Origin: DASXAI01 sp963728985 | Lineage (GTDB): Bacteria; Actinomycetota; Acidimicrobiia; Acidimicrobiales; Ilumatobacteraceae | Assembly: GCA_963728985.1 (NCBI GenBank) | Contig: CAVSME010000003.1 | Coordinates: 186,001 to 250,000 of the forward strand | Reading direction: 5' to 3' | Length of the DNA stretch: 64,000 nucleotides | The notes under the pieces: generated by a model | What the model was told of the DNA's origin: nothing | Seen by the model: only the letters and a program-made list of their open reading frames with translations | Database searches by the model: none | Made by a program: the position numbers and the translations under genes | In this document: in pieces, positions 56,542 to 64,000 of the stretch | Layout: each line of letters begins with the position of its first letter | How positions within the stretch are numbered: position 1 is the stretch's first letter

Positions 56542-59491
56542 TCACGCACGAGGGGTGCGGCCGTGCAGGGCATCGCGCAGCAGTTCCGCCAGGTGCATCG
56601 CCGAGCGTCCGCCGCTCGCGCCCTGCTCGATCTGCGTGCGGCAGCTGAACCCGTCGGCCAGGATGACGTCGTCGGGGTGGCTGGCCCGGACAGCCGGGAG
56701 CAGCACCCGCTCGGCGCAGGCCATCGAGACCTCGTAGTGGCCGCGCTCGAAGCCGAAGTTGCCGGCCAGCCCACAGCAGCCGCTGTCGAGCATGTCCACC
56801 TCGGCGCCCATCGACTCGAGGACCCGGTGGTCGGCACCGGCTCCCATGACGGCGTGCTGGTGGCAGTGGGTCTGCACCACGACGCGCCGATCGGTAGTCG
56901 GAGGCGCCCATCCCGGGGTATGGCCGTGCAGGAGCTCCGCGAGGGTGACGGTCTGGGTTCGCAACCGTTCGACGTCCGGTTCGGGCGGCAGCAGCTCGGA
57001 GGCATCGGCTCGGAAGACGGCCGTGCAGCTCGGTTCGAGGCCCACCAATAGTCCACCGGCACGGAGGTGCGGCGCCAGCGCGGCCACCGTTCGGCGCAGG
57101 ACGCGCTTGGCCGTGCGCAGCTGACCGGTCGAGATCCACGTCAGCCCGCAGCACAAGTGGGCGGGGGGCAGGGAAACGGTCCAGCCCGCCGACTCGAGCA
57201 CCTCCACGGCGGCTCGGCCGACCGAGGGGTGGAAGTGGTTGGTGAACGTATCGGGCCACACGAGCACGGTTCCACGCTCGCCCGGCCTGCTCGGACCGCG
57301 CTCGGCGAACCACTCCCGCAACGTCTGGCGCGCGAACCGTGGGAGGTCCCGCCGCTGGTCAACCCCGGCAACTGCCTTCGCCAGGTGGCCCGTGCACCGC
57401 CCCTGGGACAGCCGGTTCATCAGCCGGGGTGCGCCGGCGGCGACCGCGGCCCACATCGGGAGCCAGCCCATCGAGTAGTGCGCAGCAGGACGCAGGCGCC
57501 GCTCGTAGTGATGGGACAGGAACTCCGCCTTGTACGTGGCCATGTCCACGTTCACCGGGCAGTCGGACTTGCAGCCCTTGCAGGCCAGGCACAGGTCGAG
57601 GGCTTCGAGTACCGCGTTCGACCGCCAGCCGTCACCGATGGCGCCGCCGCGGTCCACGCCGTCGAGCATCTCGAACAGCAACCGCGACCGGCCCCGCGTC
57701 GAGTGTTCCTCGTCCCTGGTGACCATGTAGGAGGGGCACATGACACCGCCATGCTCGCGGCGGCATCGCCCGACGCCGACGCAGCGGAGTACCGCTCGCG
57801 AGAAGTCACCGCCGTCTTCGGTGTAGCGGAACTCCGTCGAGGAGACGCGGTGGTCGTAGTCCACGCCGAGCCGCAGCTCATGGTCCAGCGGGTGGGGGGC
57901 GACGACCTTGCCTGGGTTCATGCGGTTCGTCGGGTCGAAGACGGCCTTCATCTCGCCGAAGGCTCGTACGACATCCTCGCCGAACATCCGGGGGAGCAGC
58001 TCGGCGCGGGCTTGGCCGTCGCCGTGCTCGCCTGACAGCGAGCCACCGTAGGCCGCCACGAGATCGGCGGCCCGCTCGAGGAAGCGCCGGAACTGGGCCA
58101 CGCCGCCGGCGCTGCGCAGGTCGAACGGGATGCGGCTGTGGACGCAGCCCTGGCCGAAGTGCCCGTAGAGGGAGGCGTCCGAGAAGCCGAACTCGTCGTA
58201 CAGGCCGGCGAGATCCCGTAGGTAGGCCCCGAGATCCGACGGGTCGACGGCGGAGTCCTCCCATCCCGGCCACGTGTCGGTCTTGCCGGGGATCCGGGCT
58301 GTAGCACCTAGGGCCGACTCGCGCACGTCCCACAGCTCCGCCTCGTGCTGCGGATCGTCGAAGAACGCCACGTCGGCGTCGTCGCGGGCCCGTCCGAGGG
58401 CGCGGAGCAGGTTGCCGGCGGCTCGGTCCGCATCCTCCTTGGTCTTGCCACCGAGCTGGACGAGCAGCCAGGCACGCCCGTCGGGCAGCAGGTCCAGTGC
58501 GGCAGGGTTGAGGTGCTTGGCCCGCTGGAGGTCGATCAGCTTCTCGTCCAGGCCCTCGAGCGCGATCGGCTCGTGGTGGAGGACGTCGGGTACCGCGTCG
58601 GCGCTGCTGGCGACGTCCGGGTAGCCGAGCAGCACGACCGTCCGTGCCGGCACGACGGGCACCAGCCGGAGTTCGGCTCGCAGGATCGTGACGAGCGTGC
58701 CCTCGCTGCCGACGAGCGCCCGCGCGACGTGGAAACCCTGCTCGGGTAGCAGCGAGTCGAGGTTGTACCCGGACACGCGGCGCGGGATCTTCGGATACCG
58801 GGCCCGGATGGCGGCGGCGTGCCGATCCCGCAGCTCGACGAGCTGCCGGTAGAGGTCGCCCCGCGGGCCCCCTTCACCCACGATCTCGTCGAGCTCCTCG
58901 TCGCTCGTCGCGCCGACCCACAGGCGGGTGCCGTCGTAGAGCAGGATCTCGAGACGCGCCACGTTGTCGACCACCTTGCCTGTGCGCTGGGCGGTGGACC
59001 CACACGAGTTGTTGCCGATCATCCCCCCGATCGTGCAGTGGCTGTGCGTCGCCGGCCTCGGTCCGAACTCCAGCTCGTGCTCGCCGAGGAGGCCGTTCAG
59101 GTGGTCGAGGACGATCCCTGGTTCCACGACGCACGTACGGTGGGCGGCGTCCACGGAAAGCAGCCGGTTGCAGTGCTTGGACCAGTCGATGACGACGGCC
59201 GCGTTCGTGCACTCACCGGCGAGGCTGGTGCCGCCCCCGCGACAGCAACGGCGCCCGGTGGCGGCGGCAGATGTCCACGGCGGCGACCGCCGCGTCGATG
59301 GTGCGCGGTACGACGACCCCGATGGGCACCTGGCGGTAGTTGGACGCATCGGTCGAGTACGCCGCCCGGGCGGTGGCGTCGAAGCGGACCGCTCCGTCGA
59401 TCTGCTGGGAGAGCTCGGCTTCGAGCCGTTCGACATCGACCCGTTCACCCGTCGGCCGTGTGGTGGGCGGGGGCAGCCGGACGGCGCTCAC
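56542..59491 (-). CDS. FAD-linked oxidase with Fe-S domain, D-lactate/2-hydroxyacid dehydrogenase-like, apparent frameshift
   Basis: GTG 59491 overlaps the stop of the upstream gene. The first frame (to 59213) encodes the start of an FAD_binding_4 domain (DGAVRFDATARAAYSTDASNYRQ, VVVPRTIDAAVAAVDICRRH, LLSRG). At a five-base C/G run (59234-59238) the homology jumps frame, continuing GGGTSLAGECTNAAV and SHCTIGGMIGNNSCGS to the stop at 56542. The C-terminal part carries a ferredoxin-like CLACKGCKSDCP (about 610 residues in), a CVGVGRCR group, and two CCG-type blocks (LCCGLTW, SGCCGLAGNFG with THCHQH). Correct length is about 980 residues. It resembles YdiJ/Dld-II enzymes that oxidise D-lactate or D-2-hydroxyglutarate and feed quinones or cytochromes. 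Confidence 0.85.
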
Positions 59492-61251
59492 GATCGAAGC
59501 TGGCTGATCTTGTCCCGAGCCACGCTGACCAGCGTGGCCGCCTTGTGCGGCTGTCCTCGGAGGAAGGCTTCGGCGAAGTGCTTCGCCTGGTCGTAGGAGA
59601 CCTTCCCGGGCATCGGAGGCTCGTTCGGGTTCACGTCGCAGTCGACGATGCCGGGGCCGTCATGCGCCAGCAGTTGCCGGATCGCGTTGGGCACGTCGCC
59701 CGCTTTCGTCACCTTCCGCCCGAAGCCCCCGCACGCCGACGCCCACGCGGCGAAGTCGGCCACCGGCTCGGCATGGCGGACGGCGTACTCCGGGTAGCCG
59801 AGCACGATCTGCTCCCAGAGGATCTGGCCATAGGAGTTGTTGTTGTTGACGACCACCTTGATCGGCAGCGCATTGCGCACAGCCGTCAGGAACTCGGCCA
59901 TCAACATCGCGAATCCTCCGTCACCGACGAAGGCGATGACCTCGCGGCCCGGGAAGGCGAGCTGCATCGCGATGGCGTACGGCAGGCCGGGCGCCATGGT
60001 GGCGAGATTGCCGGACAGGTAGAACTCACGCCCGTCACGAATGGTCCAGTGACGGGCAGCCCAGGTGGCGATCGTTCCCGAGTCGCAGGTGAGGATGGTG
60101 TCGTCGCCCGCGGCCTCGTCGACGGCGTGCATCAGGTACTGCGGAGCGATGGGCTGGCGCTGCGGGTCTTCGAGCGCCGCCATGTCCTCGCGCCAGTCCG
60201 CCATGGCCTTCTGGTACTTCTCCAGGAAGGCCCGGTCACCGTGCTGCAAGAGGGGCAGGAGCGCCTCCAACGCCGCCTGCGAGTCGGCGACGAGGGGCGC
60301 CTCGACCGGCAGCCGCAGCCCGATCAGGCTGGGGTCGATGTCGATCTGCACGACTCGCACCTGGTCTGCCGCAGGCAGGTGCTTCGTGTACGGGAACGAG
60401 GTGCCGACCATCAGCAAGGTGTCGCACTCCTCCATCAGCTCCTCGCTGGGCCGGGTACCGAGCAGGCCCAGCCCTCCCGTGGTCAACGGATGGTCGTCGG
60501 GAACCACCGCCTTTCCAGGCAGGGTCTTCACGATCGGTGCCGCCAGCCGATCGGCCACCGCCAGCAGCTCGTCGCGGGCGTGGAGCGCGCCGACTCCGGC
60601 GAGGATGGCGACGCGCTCGCCGCCGTTGAGGACCCCGGCAGCGCTGCCGAGGTCCTCAGCGTCGGGGGCCAGACGAGCCGGAGTCCGGCCGGGCGCCGTC
60701 AGCGGCGCCCGGGCCGGCGCCACATGACGGTAGGGATCGTGCTCGGCCGGCGCGACCTGGATGTCGTTCGGGAACGAGAGATGGGCGACGCCCTTCTTCG
60801 CCAGCGCGTTGCGGATGGCGAGGTCGACGACCGCCGGCACCTGCTGCGGGTTGGTGACCATGAGGTTGTAGCAAGCCACGTCCTGGTACAGGCGGTCGAG
60901 GTGGACCTCCTGTTGGTACCGGGTCCCCAACACCGACGTCTCCTGCATGCCGGTCAACGCCAGCACGGGCACGTGGTCGAGCTTGGCGTCGTAGAGGCCG
61001 TTCAACAGGTGGATGGCTCCAGGGCCCGACGTTGCGCAGCACACACCGATGCGGCCGGTTGCCTTGGCGTAGCCGCACGCCATGAACGCCGCCGCCTCCT
61101 CGTGATGCACGAGGACGAACCGAACGTCCTCGCGGGCCCGCCGGAAGCCCTCCATCAGCCCGTTGATTCCGTCACCGGGTAGGCCGAAGACGGTGTCGAC
61201 ACCCCACGCCGCCAGGCGGCGGACCACACTCTGGCCGACGGTCTCCTGCAT
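59488..61251 (-). CDS. Thiamine-diphosphate enzyme, pyruvate oxidase/dehydrogenase (PoxB)-like
   Basis: 587 residues from ATG 61251 with GAGGAGG 6 bases upstream. The N-terminal PYR domain contains VDTVFGLPGDGINGLM and the catalytic glutamate in LVHHEEAAAFMACGYA. The central FAD/nucleotide domain has GVGALHARDELL and GKAVVPDDHPLTTGGLGLLG. The PP domain has VIAFVGDGGFAMLMAEFLTAVRNALPIKVVVNNNNSYG, the GDG-N TPP motif, split over residues 428-465. It matches the ubiquinone-type pyruvate oxidase branch more than acetolactate synthase. Coupled by GTGA to the lactate-dehydrogenase-like gene, it could convert the pyruvate formed there to acetate and CO2. Confidence 0.9.
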   Translation of the reverse strand: MQETVGQSVVRRLAAWGVDTVFGLPGDGINGLMEGFRRAREDVRFVLVHHEEAAAFMACGYAKATGRIGVCCATSGPGAIHLLNGLYDAKLDHVPVLALTGMQETSVLGTRYQQEVHLDRLYQDVACYNLMVTNPQQVPAVVDLAIRNALAKKGVAHLSFPNDIQVAPAEHDPYRHVAPARAPLTAPGRTPARLAPDAEDLGSAAGVLNGGERVAILAGVGALHARDELLAVADRLAAPIVKTLPGKAVVPDDHPLTTGGLGLLGTRPSEELMEECDTLLMVGTSFPYTKHLPAADQVRVVQIDIDPSLIGLRLPVEAPLVADSQAALEALLPLLQHGDRAFLEKYQKAMADWREDMAALEDPQRQPIAPQYLMHAVDEAAGDDTILTCDSGTIATWAARHWTIRDGREFYLSGNLATMAPGLPYAIAMQLAFPGREVIAFVGDGGFAMLMAEFLTAVRNALPIKVVVNNNNSYGQILWEQIVLGYPEYAVRHAEPVADFAAWASACGGFGRKVTKAGDVPNAIRQLLAHDGPGIVDCDVNPNEPPMPGKVSYDQAKHFAEAFLRGQPHKAATLVSVARDKISQLRS

Positions 61252-61286
61252 GCGGGCCTCCTCGCTCCGGTGTCCCCCTACCCTCG

Positions 61287-62147
61287 ATGGGCGAGGGTGA
61301 TTCAACCGAGCTGGCGTCCGTCCCCGTCGCTTCAGTTGTACCATCGCAGTCGTTGCATCAGATCAAGCATCTCCCGCGTCCGTCGGCCGACGAGGAGCTG
61401 GACGCCCTGTTCCGGCGCTACCGCGCCGAGCAGCAGAGGCAGGACCGCAACGAGCTCGTCGTGCGCCATCGCTGGATCGCCCACTACTGCGCGAATCGCT
61501 TCGTTGGCCGGGGCGAGCCATTGGACGATCTGTTCCAGGTCGCGCAGCTCGGCGTCGTCAAGGCGGTGGAACGGTTTGATCCCAGCCGGGGAGTGACGTT
61601 CGCGACGTTCGCCATCCCCACGGTGCTCGGCGAGCTTCGGCGTCACTTCCGGGACGCGGCGTGGGCCGTCCACGTCAATCGACCCGCCAAGGACCACTCC
61701 ATCGCCGTGCGTCGTGCCGTCGAGGTGCTCGGTCAACGCCACGCCCGGTCTCCCACCGTGGACGAGCTCGCCCACCATCTCCAGATCGACCCTCAGGACG
61801 TCCTCCTCGGCCTCGACGCCCTGCGGGCAAGCCGGCCGGAGACCCTGGACACGGACCTCACCGATGTCGCGACGGCTGTGGGGCCCGGCGATGACGACGA
61901 GACGACGTGGGGGATCGTCGTCCGCCAGGCGATCGACGAGCTGCGCCAGGCCGACCGACACATCGTCCATCTCCGCTTCTACCTCGGCCTAACCCAGCAG
62001 GAGATCGCCGACCGCATCGGGAGAAATCAAGCCCATGTATCTCGGCGTCTGCGCCGCATCTACGGCGAGCTTCACGAACGTCTGCGCGCCGAGGGCGCGC
62101 AGCATCGTCCGAGCGAACTGAGTGGGCGCCGAGGAGGCGCCGCGTGA
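61287..62147 (+). CDS. Alternative sigma factor, SigB/SigF/SigG type
   Basis: 286 residues. Region 2 is ELVVRHRWIAHYCANRFVGRGEPLDDLFQVAQLGVVKAVERFDPSRGVTFATFAIPTVLGELRRHFRD, spread over residues 54-121, with the FxTFAxPTVxGELRRHFRD signature of the SigB/F/G group. Region 3 (RSPTVDELAHHLQI) and region 4 (RFYLGLTQQEIADRIGRNQAHVSRRLRRI) follow. These factors drive general stress or differentiation regulons and are held by RsbW-like anti-sigma kinases. No such gene is adjacent. It is divergent from the pyruvate-oxidase operon (35 bases apart). Confidence 0.92.
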   Translation: MGEGDSTELASVPVASVVPSQSLHQIKHLPRPSADEELDALFRRYRAEQQRQDRNELVVRHRWIAHYCANRFVGRGEPLDDLFQVAQLGVVKAVERFDPSRGVTFATFAIPTVLGELRRHFRDAAWAVHVNRPAKDHSIAVRRAVEVLGQRHARSPTVDELAHHLQIDPQDVLLGLDALRASRPETLDTDLTDVATAVGPGDDDETTWGIVVRQAIDELRQADRHIVHLRFYLGLTQQEIADRIGRNQAHVSRRLRRIYGELHERLRAEGAQHRPSELSGRRGGAA

Positions 62148-62252
62148 ACCCGGGGAATGGCCGAGCGGCCGGCACTGCATGGCCGACGACAGCAACGGGT
62201 AGCGGTTCGACGCCCCGGTCGCGGACGCGGCCATCCGAGGGAGGTCTGGACG

Positions 62253-63308
62253 ATGAGCCGGATGACGATGACGCCGCGCCGTTCGGTGTGCGTGGTGACC
62301 GGAGCGTCGGCGGGAGTGGGCCGGGCCACGGCGATCGAGTTCGCCAAGTCCGGCTACGACGTCGGTCTGATCGCCCGGGGAGCCGACGGCTTGCGCGGCG
62401 CGGTGAACGACGTGCTGTCCCACGGCGGGCGGGCGCTCGCCGTCCAGGCCGACGTCGCAGACTGGGGCGCGGTGCGGTCGGCAGCGCATGCGATCGAGGA
62501 AGAGATCGGCGCCGTCGACGTCTGGGTCAACAACGCCATGACGACCGTCTTCGCCCCGGTCGAGGAGCTCGATCCGGCCGAGTTGCGCCGGGCCACGGAC
62601 GTCACCTATTTCGGCCAGGTCCACGGGGCCATGGCGGCGCTGGAACTGATGCGACCTCGCGATCGTGGCGTGATCATCAGCGTCGGGTCCGCGCTGGCGT
62701 TCCGGGCGATCCCCTTGCAAGCGCCCTATTGCGGATCGAAGTTCGCCGTGCGCGGGTTCATGGAGGCGCTGCGCACCGAGTTGCTCCACGACCACAGCAG
62801 CATCCGGATCTCGACCGTCCACCTGCCGGCGATGAACACTCCGCAGTTCGGCTGGTGCCGGAGCCACCTCAGCAACCAGGCCAGCCCCGTGCCACCGATC
62901 TACCAGCCCGAGACCGCGGCCCGGGCCATCGTGGCAGTGGCCCGCAACGGGCGGCGCCAGCGCATCGTGGGCCGGTGGAACTGGCTGATCATCCAAGGGA
63001 ACAAGCTGGCACCGGGCATCTTCGATCATTACGCCGCCTGCACCAGCTGGGACGCCCAGCAGGTGGCCGGCGACAAGGTCGACCGCCCGCTCGGGAATCT
63101 CGACGAACCGCTCGACGACGAGCCCGGCGCCGACCGGGGCGCCCATGGCCGCTTCGGGGACCGGGCCGGCGGTGTGCTCACTCCCCATTTCCTCAAGTCG
63201 GTACCGCAGACCGTCGCGTCAGTCGCTCGGGCAGCACGAGCTCGTAGTCGTGAGGTCCTCGAGACGGTGCAACGCAGCGCCGCACGTGGGCCCGATGGCA
63301 CGACCTAG
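62253..63308 (+). CDS. Short-chain dehydrogenase/reductase with C-terminal extension
   Basis: 351 residues; GGGAGG lies about 8 bases before the ATG at 62253. The Rossmann motif is VVTGASAGVGRATAIEFAKSG (TGxxxGxG, about 15-27), then WVNNAMTT (NNA), the catalytic Ser in IISVGSALAF, and YCGSKFAVRGF (YxxxK). The SDR core ends near residue 230. The remaining 120 residues (PIYQPETAARAIVAVARNGRRQ onward) are typical of a subgroup of soil actinobacterial and proteobacterial SDRs of unknown substrate. The tail may touch the membrane but has no clear helix. It follows the sigma gene by 105 bases and could belong to its regulon. Confidence 0.9.
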   Translation: MSRMTMTPRRSVCVVTGASAGVGRATAIEFAKSGYDVGLIARGADGLRGAVNDVLSHGGRALAVQADVADWGAVRSAAHAIEEEIGAVDVWVNNAMTTVFAPVEELDPAELRRATDVTYFGQVHGAMAALELMRPRDRGVIISVGSALAFRAIPLQAPYCGSKFAVRGFMEALRTELLHDHSSIRISTVHLPAMNTPQFGWCRSHLSNQASPVPPIYQPETAARAIVAVARNGRRQRIVGRWNWLIIQGNKLAPGIFDHYAACTSWDAQQVAGDKVDRPLGNLDEPLDDEPGADRGAHGRFGDRAGGVLTPHFLKSVPQTVASVARAARARSREVLETVQRSAARGPDGTT

Positions 63309-63329
63309 TGGTCCGAAATGGTCCACTAG
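63305..63329. terminator. Short hairpin between convergent genes
   Basis: Arms CTAGTGG (63305-63311) and CCACTAG (63323-63329) pair perfectly around an 11-base loop. The first arm includes the SDR stop codon, and the second ends 2 bases before the enolase-type stop. It could terminate both transcripts. A TGGTCC direct repeat also lies here. Confidence 0.5.
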
Positions 63330-63331
63330 CA

Positions 63332-64000
63332 TCACTGGGTCCGGAACCGTTCCGCATCGGCGCCGCGCTTGGTCAGCCCGAGGCCGGGGCGCGATGGATC
63401 GGGGCGCAACCGACCGGCCACCGGGTCGAGCACCCCGTCGAAGAGCAACCGATCGACGCGTGCGTGGTCCACGAAGTACTCGAGGTGACGAAGGTTCGGC
63501 ACGGCGCACGCAGGATGGACGTGGATCGACTGGGCACAATGGCCTGACATGTCGAGACCACGGGCTGCCGCCACGGCGGCGATCCGCAGCCACTCAGTGA
63601 TGCCGGCACAGCGGCTGACATCGGCTTGCACCACATCGACCGCTCCAGCGCCGCACATCCGCTCGAAGTAGGCGAGATCCGACCCATACTCGCCAGCAGC
63701 GACATCCATCACGGTCATGGACCGCACCAGTCGCAGACCTTCCAGATCGTCGGACGAAACCGGTTCCTCGAACCAGCTGACCGCGCAATCCGCGAGCTCT
63801 CGCGCCATTCGCGCCGCCTGCTTGCGGGAGTAGGCGCCATTGGCGTCCACGTACAACTCGGGTTCGTCACCGAGCACCGTCCTGACGTGGGCGACGCGTG
63901 CCAGGTCCCGCCCTGGTTGCCCGCCCCAGTCCATCCCGATCTTCATCTTCACGCGGCCGATGGCGGCCTCGTGCGCCCAGCCGCCGAGCTGGTCGCACAG
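63332..64000 (-). CDS. Enolase-superfamily (mandelate racemase/muconate lactonizing) enzyme, 5' end outside window
   Basis: 223 codons are visible and the frame is open at the window edge, so the N-terminal capping domain is missing. The barrel residues are clear: KxK base VKMKIG, metal ligands D in YVDANGAYSRKQAA, E in SWFEEPVSSDDL and E in AAGEYGSDL, and a late GHCAQSIHVH carrying a histidine. These enzymes abstract a proton alpha to a carboxylate with Mg2+. The KxK plus histidine arrangement points to the mandelate racemase-like branch (sugar-acid dehydratases, racemases). Substrate not determinable from this portion. Confidence 0.88.
   Translation of the reverse strand: MCDQLGGWAHEAAIGRVKMKIGMDWGGQPGRDLARVAHVRTVLGDEPELYVDANGAYSRKQAARMARELADCAVSWFEEPVSSDDLEGLRLVRSMTVMDVAAGEYGSDLAYFERMCGAGAVDVVQADVSRCAGITEWLRIAAVAAARGLDMSGHCAQSIHVHPACAVPNLRHLEYFVDHARVDRLLFDGVLDPVAGRLRPDPSRPGLGLTKRGADAERFRTQ

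Noticed and set aside
62150..62219. tRNA-like stretch with GGCCGAGCGGCC, GGTTCGAC and complementary ends CCGGGG/CCCCGG
   Set aside because: The D-loop is only 4 bases, the anticodon stem does not pair and the T-stem fails. It is the gap between the sigma and SDR genes.
1..64000. CRISPR arrays, insertion sequences, prophage, rRNA operons and integrase attachment sites
   Set aside because: None was found: no regularly spaced repeats, no transposase or integrase motifs and no rRNA-like sequence.

Overview
The window is 64 kb of very GC-rich DNA, close to 70% by eye. Genes are tightly packed, GTG starts are common, and many stop and start codons overlap as GTGA or ATGA. The gene content points to an actinobacterium: SARP/BTAD, PadR, MerR and LuxR-type regulators, a SigB/SigF-type sigma factor, a diheme QcrC cytochrome, a CtaC subunit with fused cytochrome c, and Pro/Thr-rich anchored proteins. 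I infer an Acidimicrobiia-like soil or water lineage, but no rRNA or marker gene here settles it. I saw no rRNA, convincing tRNA, CRISPR array, insertion sequence or phage gene.

Layout. 0-6.4 kb: the end of a BTAD regulator, a molybdenum-cofactor-sulfurase-like enzyme coupled to a DUF4395 membrane protein, then a PadR-ABC-FtsX efflux unit with a clear operator. 6.4-12.9 kb: an orphan LivM permease, a TetR gene behind a broken reductase gene, a MerR-controlled module of small cysteine-pair proteins, uppP and an MFS carrier. 12.9-21.7 kb: a drug exporter, a cytochrome P450, an ion channel, two HpaB/AbfD-like flavoproteins and a Baeyer-Villiger monooxygenase. 21.8-28.7 kb: a divergent pair of Pro/Thr-rich anchored proteins, another exporter, a lipoprotein protease and an SGNH-hydrolase membrane protein. 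29-32.6 kb: a LuxR regulator pseudogene and an orphan amino-acid-type binding lipoprotein.

32.7-38.3 kb is the most unusual block. A Tes/MJ0619-like radical SAM enzyme is translationally coupled to an ArsM-like methyltransferase. They are divergent, across a 26-bp palindrome, from a MerA-like disulfide oxidoreductase. An ECF sigma factor, a zinc-finger anti-sigma protein and a second methyltransferase follow. 38.5-41 kb holds an SRPBCC gene, fused remnants of three genes, an FNT transporter, a SpoIIAA-like protein and a MarR regulator.

41.4-51 kb: a ClC channel and a complete respiratory operon, qcrC-qcrA-ctaC-ctaD-ctaE-orf-ctaG-qcrB, which would carry electrons from menaquinol to oxygen. 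qcrA carries an apparent frameshift. 51-64 kb: stress and housekeeping genes (MarR, PRC-barrel, tatA, universal stress protein, a 27-residue membrane peptide, GH15 glycosidase, Na+/H+ antiporter), a coupled pyruvate-oxidase-like and lactate-dehydrogenase-like pair (the latter also frameshifted), a SigB/SigF-type sigma factor, an SDR and the end of an enolase-superfamily gene.

Two patterns recur. Three loci look like internally deleted genes (about 9.0, 29.1 and 39.3 kb). Two long genes are broken exactly at five-C runs (44.36 and 59.23 kb), which could be real mutations or sequencing errors.
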